64,000 bases of DNA, taken from assembly GCA_016617855.1 (NCBI GenBank), contig JAECUM010009842.1:19407-83406 (forward strand). The letters are read 5' to 3'. The DNA is from Megalonaias nervosa (Eukaryota; Mollusca; Bivalvia; Unionida; Unionidae). How positions within the stretch are numbered: position 1 is the first letter of the stretch; each line of letters starts with the position of its first letter. The position numbers and the translations under genes are program-made. The notes beneath the pieces are model-generated. The model was given only the letters and a program-made list of their open reading frames with translations, did not search any database and had not been told where the DNA came from. Shown piece by piece: positions 57,700 through 64,000 of this stretch.

Positions 57700-58200
57700 T
57701 TATGTCTAGTTGGAATCTGTCTTGAGTTGTGTGGTCTTTATCCAAAACCTTCTTGAGTGAAACTTCCTCTCAGGTTCTCACACCCAAGATTGTATTTTTT
57801 CTTACCTTGACATCTGCAAGACAATAGAGTGAGATTCATGCTTTGTCAGTTGACATTGGCTGTCTCTGGTTTTAATGGGAATCTGTTTCTTTCTTTTGTC
57901 AGTTGTGATATTTAGCAAACATTTGGTTACATTCAGTGGCTTCATTAAAAGACCATGAAGTTTGAGCTGGTGCTGACTCATAGGTTCATTTTAATCATTC
58001 TTCCTTGGAACATGTCATGAAGGCTGCATTTTGGCAATCACATACTACCTTCTACTATCACTCTTTAGCAAATCAGAGTGCGGGCATTTTTCTCTGGGCC
58101 CACAGTTGCGACACAACATGTTGCCCAGAGAGACACCTACAGTCACTTAAGTTGACATCTGTCTCAGACAGTGAGTTCATTCCATTTTTCTGTTTTTAAT
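57700..58200 (+). pseudogene. DIRS-like tyrosine recombinase fragment
   Basis: Pieces include SEIHALSVDIGCLWF (about 57830), the usual region around the catalytic Arg of DIRS recombinases, and HVMKAAFWQSHTTFYYHSLA (about 58010-58070), the C-terminal region around the catalytic Tyr, followed by VAQRDTYSH in a second frame. Stops and frameshifts separate the pieces. Confidence 0.65.
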
Positions 58201-58552
58201 CTGTTTAACGTATCAGCCTACCCTCTTCCTGACAAATTCAGTTGCACATTAGCGACAGGCATTTATTGCTGCTTTTAAAATGTTTGTTTGGGGAGGGGTA
58301 AAACTAATTTAATTACACAATACTTACCTGTTGCTGTTGCCAAATGCACTTCTCCCATCCCACTCTGATGGCCTGGTATACTGGTAATTGTTGTCCATGA
58401 AAAACATGTCTGTTCTGTGCATAAGCATGTGATGTGCCAAGTGTGTTGACAGTTCTCCACTCTGTGGGAGGATGTATTCACCTCAAACAGACAAGGTTTT
58501 TAGGCGTGAATAAAGAGTGTGCTATGTAATAGCGATGGGTAAGTATTGCTGG

Positions 58553-59961
58553 GTAAGTATTGCATAATTAAAATTGGTTTTATAGATACCTAAGTTCATG
58601 GAGTTGTCTCTCAAGTCTGTATATTAAATAATGATATCATTTTGTTGATTAATCTGTACAAACACCCAAAACAAAGAATGAAGGAAAATATTCTAACAAA
58701 TGTTGGTTCTATGAATGGCTGAAACATCTCAGTGGCAGCCTTTGATATGTAGTGGAGGACGACTGCTTATGATAAATTGTTTAAGAGATTGGTCCTAATT
58801 ATCCCAAGTTGTGTAAATTTGCCATTTTGGAATTATTTAGGTGATTGGTCCTAATTATCCCAAGTTGTTTAATTTTGCAATTTTGGAATCATTTAGGTGA
58901 CAAGCATTTGTGTGTACCAGGAGGCTTGTTTGACATGATGTTTTTTTAGCGGTTTTTTGGGGAAATAATTAATGTGTGAAATTAATGTGTGAACTTTGGT
59001 ACTCTGCTGTAATTACATATACATGTAGTAAATATACATGTATATAATTAGTGTATCATGGGCACTTTCTTTTAGTATCATACAGTCTTGTTTTACGGAT
59101 TAAAAGTGAAAGGATAAAATCAGATGTGCTTTCAGGAGGATTGAAATTTTAAAGACACGTTTGCCACCTGTAATAAGAATAATAAATGTTTAAACTTGTT
59201 TATTCTTTGTTTATGTTTGTTTCGGAAAGATCACAATTGCAGTAAAGTCTTAAATCACTTGGAATTGCAGAGAATACAGAAAGTACAGTTTGTCATGCAA
59301 ATATTTTTGACAGCAGTTTGCTTGAATGAAGGATCAATGCAAATAAGAATCAGGTCTGATTTTTATACACCATTTCATTATTGTGTCTTTCATTTTGTAT
59401 GATAATAATTGAATCTTTCTCTTTTCTCTCTGTCCTTACTGATATCACAACACATATTGATTTAAGGCAGTGAGTGGTAAAGACAGGTGCTAGATAACAT
59501 ATTCAAATATTCTCCAGTTTAACAATACTGACTTTTTTATTATCAGAATGAGCTATAACAAAACAAATGCTTGTAAAAGATATTTTATTGCAACAGCGCA
59601 GTTAAATTATTAAACAGCTGGGCATTGTTGATCGCTAGAAGTGTATAAGCAAGGAAAATGGGGTGGGTGGTGTTCCATATTACACGTGCCTCATTTTTCA
59701 CTGGGTCTTTAAATTCATGTTTCAGAGCAACCATAAAATCCATGAAAATTGGTACCTGATGAAAAATAGTGAAACCACAGTAGATGATGTACACCTCTGC
59801 CTACTTTTATCCATTTTTTTTCTTGAGTTGATAAGTCATCCAGACACCCATAAAAAAAGATAAAAATTACATTACTCTGTAATATTCATGTAGAATATTA
59901 TGATCTTATACATTTCCCGGCCAGTCATGTAAATGTTCTATATTGCCATTTTTCATTCCTT
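58553..59961. other. Intronic host DNA, nothing recognised
   Basis: AT-rich sequence without motif-bearing frames. A short direct repeat (GATTGGTCCTAATTATCCCA near 58787 and 58841) is the only structure seen. Confidence 0.4.
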
Positions 59962-60246
59962 CTTTAAAACCGCTCCAGTGGCCTAGTGGTTAGAGTGTCC
60001 GCCTCGGATGCAGTAGGTCGTGGGTTCAATCCTCGGTCGAGTCACACCAAAGACTTAAAAAATGGTACTAACAGCTGCCTCGCTTGGCACTCAGCATTAA
60101 GAGATTAGTGTTAGGACTGGTTGGCCTGGTGTCAGGATAATGTGACTGGGTGAGACATCACTATAAACTGCCACACTGCAGACATCGTAGCGATATGACT
60201 GAAAAATTGTTAAAGCTACGTTAAAAATCATAATCACATCACATCA
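59962..60246 (+). mobile_element. tRNA-derived SINE, family A, next to a splice acceptor
   Basis: Well-preserved head (GGCCTAGTGGTTAGAGTGTC, B box GGGTTCAATCC) and body, with an 8-bp direct repeat CATTCCTT on both sides (59954-59961 and 60247-60254). Its 3' end lies 23 bp before the exon at 60270, so the second copy of the target duplication now forms the start of that exon's pyrimidine tract. Confidence 0.9.
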
Positions 60247-60269
60247 CATTCCTTGTTTTGGTTTTACAG

Positions 60270-60560
60270 TGGAACTAACCCTGACAAATTTCCATGGGAA
60301 GAGGAGACCTATGTGAAGATGCTGCCTGGTGGGGATGAAAATGAAGATGGTAATAGCATCGAGAAGAGTTACTGGGAGATGGATGGCACAGGTAGATGTG
60401 ACAGCATGGACAGTCTGGGCTTTAAGACAAAACTAAACATAGTCACAGCTTTGTTTACAGTCCAGAGAGATTCCAACAGGCTGCAGGAAGATGTGGAGAA
60501 AAGGTTCAGTACTACATTCCCAGGAGTAGTAAGTCATACAGTCAGCCACAGGGAGTTGAG
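60270..60560 (+). CDS. Unrecognised protein, second visible coding exon
   Basis: Acceptor GGTTTTACAG, donor GAG then GTAAGG; 291 bp, entering in phase 2 and leaving in phase 2. Joined to 50941-51530 it reads on from DAYD with GTNPDKFPWEEETYVKML, then SYWEMDGTGRCDSMDSLGFK and an amphipathic helix region (VTALFTVQRDSNRLQEDVEK). The order and codon use look like a real exon with a folded or helical segment. No family recognised. Further exons must lie beyond it; none was identified to the window end. Confidence 0.7.
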
Positions 60561-60821
60561 GTAAGGATTTTCAGATGTGAATATACGCTAGTTACTTTCA
60601 GCTATGTGATATTGTTGCACCTTGAGCGCTTGATGATGGGTTTTGAACAATTTTTTGTCTTATCTCCCCAGGATTTTGACCCTTTGCACCCTCCAGGGTT
60701 TGCTTTTTGTCTGGAAATAAATTGAAAAATATGCATACCACTGTTCTTTAGTGGATGTCTGTCCATGTCTATGTTGGCACTAGCAATGACCCAAGGCATT
60801 AATGGTGACAAAAACTTTAAG

Positions 60822-61065
60822 ATGGCAGTGAATATCCATTTGAAAACTATGTAAGTGGCAATGAATATCCATTTGAAAACTTTGTAAGTGGCAATGAATA
60901 TCCATTTGAAAACTATGTAAGTGGTAATACATATCCATTTGAAAACTTTGTGAGTGGCAATGAATATCCATTTGAAAACTTTGTAAGTGGCAGTGAATAT
61001 CCATTTGAAAACTGTGTAAGTGGCAATGAATATCAATTTGAAAACAATTTAATTGGCAATGAAAA
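60822..61065. repeat. Minisatellite, 33-bp unit, about 7 copies
   Basis: The unit with GTGGCAATGAATATCCATTT and GAAAACTTTGTAA repeats in register. Since 33 is a multiple of 3, both long minus-strand open frames here are a by-product of the repeat. Confidence 0.93.
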
Positions 61066-63527
61066 CGGTCAGGATTTGTGGTGGTTGTTTGAGTTGCAAA
61101 ATAAAAGTCTTTGGCTGCAAGTGTAACATATGGCAAAAAACATGAGAGCAAGATCCGGAATGAAGAAGTTCCATGTTGCAACTCATTTCAGGTTACCAGG
61201 TATTCAAGAATGTTAATGTTTTCAGGTATTACTTGAGCACATGAAAAAATATTTATTGCAAAATTTTCAGTGTCCATGAAAAATATGATTGTACTATACA
61301 GATGATAAAGTTACGGTGGTGCTACTGTCCAAGCAAAAAACTTTGTCTCATTTATTTTAGCACTATTAGTTCATTATATGCAACTGTTTTCCTTTGTCCC
61401 TTTAAATGTTGTGTGTCCCCTAACTTTGGAATGGGGGATGCCACATCCCCAGCCCTTGGGATCCTATGTGAAACCCTAATACATGTGGGACCTAATCTGG
61501 TATGTAAAATTTTTCAGGGCATGATGAACCTTAGGGAGGGGTATCCATACGTGCTTATTTTCATCTGTTCCTCTTTGTATTCATCTGCTGGTGTCCTGTG
61601 ATTTATATCCGTTTTGTGGTCACCATTATTTTGAACAGCAGAGCCATAATGTCAATGGCATAACATTTTTTGTTTCACAGGACCACAGTGGGTACTATTT
61701 TCTTTGGTGATGGGTGGGGTAAATTTTCACCAGAATTGGTAATTTCTTACGCACATTTAGTATTGCTGTTGTCCATACTGATGTGTCATGTGCATTAAAT
61801 TTCTGTTATTGAACTGTTTATTCATTGATTTCATTCTGCATTTTTCCAAATCATGGTTAATTTAAAATATTTAACATTCCCTTTTAGCTGTAACTTAGTG
61901 TCACACCTTTTATTAAGCTCTCCATAATGTCTAAGTGACATGGCTCCACAAGGAGGCATGGTGTAGGAATCAATTCTCTATGTTCACTTGCTGCAACTCC
62001 ATGGACTTGCAAGCTGTCAATGTGTAAAGGTTTATCCTTAGTCCTTTCCTCGCTATCCCCTCCCTCACTGTGTTGCATGGAGAAATGAAAAATCATGTGA
62101 GCTGTACTATATGTGAAAAAAATCCATGCTTAAACATGTCCATTGAAAAACCATTGTACCTTGTTTTCTTTTGACAGATTAAATTGATTAAATAAATGAA
62201 TCATTTGTACTAAATTGAGGTTAAAATAATTCTCATAGTAATTTAACTTCAAAACAAATTTCATAAGTATACAAATGGTAGATTTGTGAATTTATATTGC
62301 TTGTATGCCCAAATTTCCCATGCTTTAGAGAAGTTTGGGAATATTTTGATACAGACAGTTGTATCTGTATGAGTATAATGTTCTTTAATGTTGTCTATAC
62401 TGTAAATCTAAACTTATGAAACTTTGGTCAATGATAACCCTGTCAATAAAAATTAATTGTGCAACATTTTTTAAAAAATTGTCAGCCCATCCTAGGGGGT
62501 GGGACTAGGGACGATTTGACATACGTTTCAAATAATTCATTTGATCCTGAGTTTTATATCTCATGTACAGAGCTCACACTAGCCTGTAAAATCCTGTGGC
62601 CAGTTTTGTCATCAGTCCTACAAAAAGATTTCACCAATTTGTTGTACCACTACATCTTGGAACCAAATTTTTCTCCTTGAATCACCACAGTGAATAAAAA
62701 AGTTTCTTGGTTGTCTCTTTTCACTGAGTACAATGTTGATCTGTTCCACACTGCCCCCTGGATATGTCAAAGCATCATCACTTAATGCACTTTGAAAAAT
62801 CTGAAATTCTAAAAAATTTAATCTTACATTTAAGAGGTCCCAACAGCAAAGCTTAGTTTTCTCTATGCCATTTACTCATACACACACAATTCTATATCTA
62901 AAAACCCTGCAAGTATCTCTATTTGCCATTTACTCGTACACACTCAATTCTATATCTAAAAACCACGCAGGTATCTCTATTTGGGGTTCAGTGGGTAGAA
63001 ATGGTTTTGGGGAGTAAGTGCCAATTCATGGCAAGGTGAACTTAACTTTACTTTCCTTGTATGTAAAAGTGAAATTTCACAGACAAGGGTACATGTAACT
63101 ATTTTGCCTTTAACTGATCCCTAGCAAGGCCTCTGTTTGCCGAAAATTAAGCAAGCCCGACATAATAGATGGTCTCAGATTTGTCACCAGACTTGCATAT
63201 TTATCACAAAACTCAGAAAAAAATGCCTATGGGTTGTAGCTTTTGAAACTTACAGATTCACACCTGGTAAACATGATTATAAGTGCAGGCATGAAAAGAA
63301 GAATGCATATACACAACTGACATTTGCATCTAGGGCAGTCCACACCCTCAGGAACTAAAACTTGCAGATAGAAGAGGCCAAAACTTGCAGATAGAACTCA
63401 AAACGGGGATTTGCTGCACAAAGACAGAATACAAGTTTAATTTGAAAACAATATAATTTAATAAATTAGTTTCTTAAAGTTGTGCTTTTATGCATGTGGA
63501 CTTTTCTTTCTTACACACTTTATCTAA
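61066..63527. other. Host DNA, no gene recognised
   Basis: No exon with support. A duplicated stretch of about 65 bp (CAATTCTATATCTAAAAACC near 62887 and 62945) is visible. Short frames at 61302-61601 and 63137-63358 have no motif. Confidence 0.4.
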
Positions 63528-64000
63528 AATAAACACTTGATCCAACAAGAACCCCAAGATATTGTTATCTACTTGTTTCTGTTGTTTGTACAATCATGTG
63601 ATCCAACAATAACTACAAGGTATTATTGTGTACTTGTCTCTATTGTTTGTACAATCATGTAACATACACCCCGATCCAACAATAACTACAAGGTATTATT
63701 GTGTACTTGTCTCTATTGTTTGTACAATCATGTAACATACACCCTGATCCAACAATAACTACAAGGTATTATTGTGTACTTGTCTCTATTGTTTGTACAA
63801 TCATGTAACATACACCCTGATCCAACAATAACTACAAGGTATTATTGTGTACTTGTCTCTATTGTTTGTACAATCATGTAACATACACCCTGATCCAACA
63901 ATAACTACAAGGTATTATTGTGTACTTGTCTCTATTGTTTGTACAATCATGTAACATACACCCTGATCCAACAATAACTACAAGGTATTATTGTGTACTT
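63528..64000. repeat. Satellite-like array, 73-bp unit, running off the window
   Basis: Units starting GATCCAACAATAACTACAAG recur at 63674 and 63747 and onward every 73 bp. The first one or two copies are diverged or shortened, later ones almost identical, with no sign of the array ending at 64000. Confidence 0.95.

Larger units (their letters stand above)
53233..58552 (+). mobile_element. DIRS-like retroelement with inverted ends, decayed
   Basis: The ends are inverted copies: left AGCAATACATAACCCATTGC and CCCACAGAGTGGAGAATTGT (53236-53300), right (reverse complement) AGCAATACTTACCCATCGCT and CCCACAGAGTGGAGAACTGT (58450-58550). Between them, on the plus strand, are gag-like, RT and tyrosine-recombinase remnants in DIRS order. 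The size is 5.3 kb including what looks like a later insertion around 56.7-57.65 kb. It lies in the putative intron between exons 50941-51530 and 60270-60560. Confidence 0.75.

Noticed and set aside
59969..60030. tRNA gene in the family A SINE head
   Set aside because: The same head occurs in several SINE copies with common bodies; it is a pol III promoter remnant, not a tRNA.
60602..61181. Two long overlapping minus-strand frames (144 and 133 codons)
   Set aside because: Both are created by a 33-bp tandem repeat whose unit length is divisible by three; the peptides are simple 11-residue repeats.

Overview
This is animal nuclear DNA, AT-rich, with GT-AG introns, tRNA-derived SINEs, minisatellites, and decayed retro- and DNA transposons. 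It carries a host gene (NFX1) and one large integrated virus-like element. The repeat content suggests a marine lophotrochozoan, most likely a bivalve mollusc. That assignment is inference; no rRNA or mitochondrial marker is present.

Layout. (1) 1-24.9 kb is host sequence. NFX1 is on the minus strand: 5' coding exon 16585-17842, RING exon 13813-13974, RING-end exon 12115-12192; later exons were not found. Its introns hold SINEs, MITE-like palindromes, a 53-bp minisatellite and a decayed DIRS/Ngaro-type retroelement on the minus strand (about 4.4-5.85 kb). (2) 24930-41067 (16,138 bp) is a Polinton/Maverick (adintovirus-like) element with 247-bp terminal inverted repeats and a 5-bp target duplication CCTTG. 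(3) 41.2-64 kb is host sequence again: a TIR transposon, MITEs, SINEs, minisatellites, two exons of an unrecognised plus-strand gene (50941-51530 and 60270-60560), a second DIRS-like element with inverted ends (about 53.2-58.55 kb), and a 73-bp satellite running off the window end.

The virus-like element has a plus-strand virion block: coiled-coil protein, pVI/pX-like basic protein, major capsid protein, membrane-active minor protein, adenain-like protease, phage-tail-fibre-like protein, two-TM protein and penton-like minor capsid protein. A non-coding stretch with two SINEs follows. The replication and integration block holds a small unknown gene, a NUMOD-HNH endonuclease, a Cys-rich protein, a protein-primed-type DNA polymerase B fused to an SF1 helicase and a terminal HNH domain, a retroviral-type integrase, a zinc-ribbon plus phospholipase A2 protein and an A32/FtsK-type packaging ATPase. 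This is enough to specify a virion, its maturation, genome packaging, self-replication and integration.

The copy is dead. Most long genes carry premature stops or frameshifts. Every confident in-frame stop can be explained by one C-to-T change (CGA, CAA or CAG), and TGA at arginine positions is the commonest, which points to CpG deamination in a methylated, silenced element. Five genes remain open. The features most worth following up are the polymerase-helicase-HNH fusion, the fibre-like protein, the PLA2 protein that has lost its catalytic His, and terminal repeats that carry their own inverted ends.
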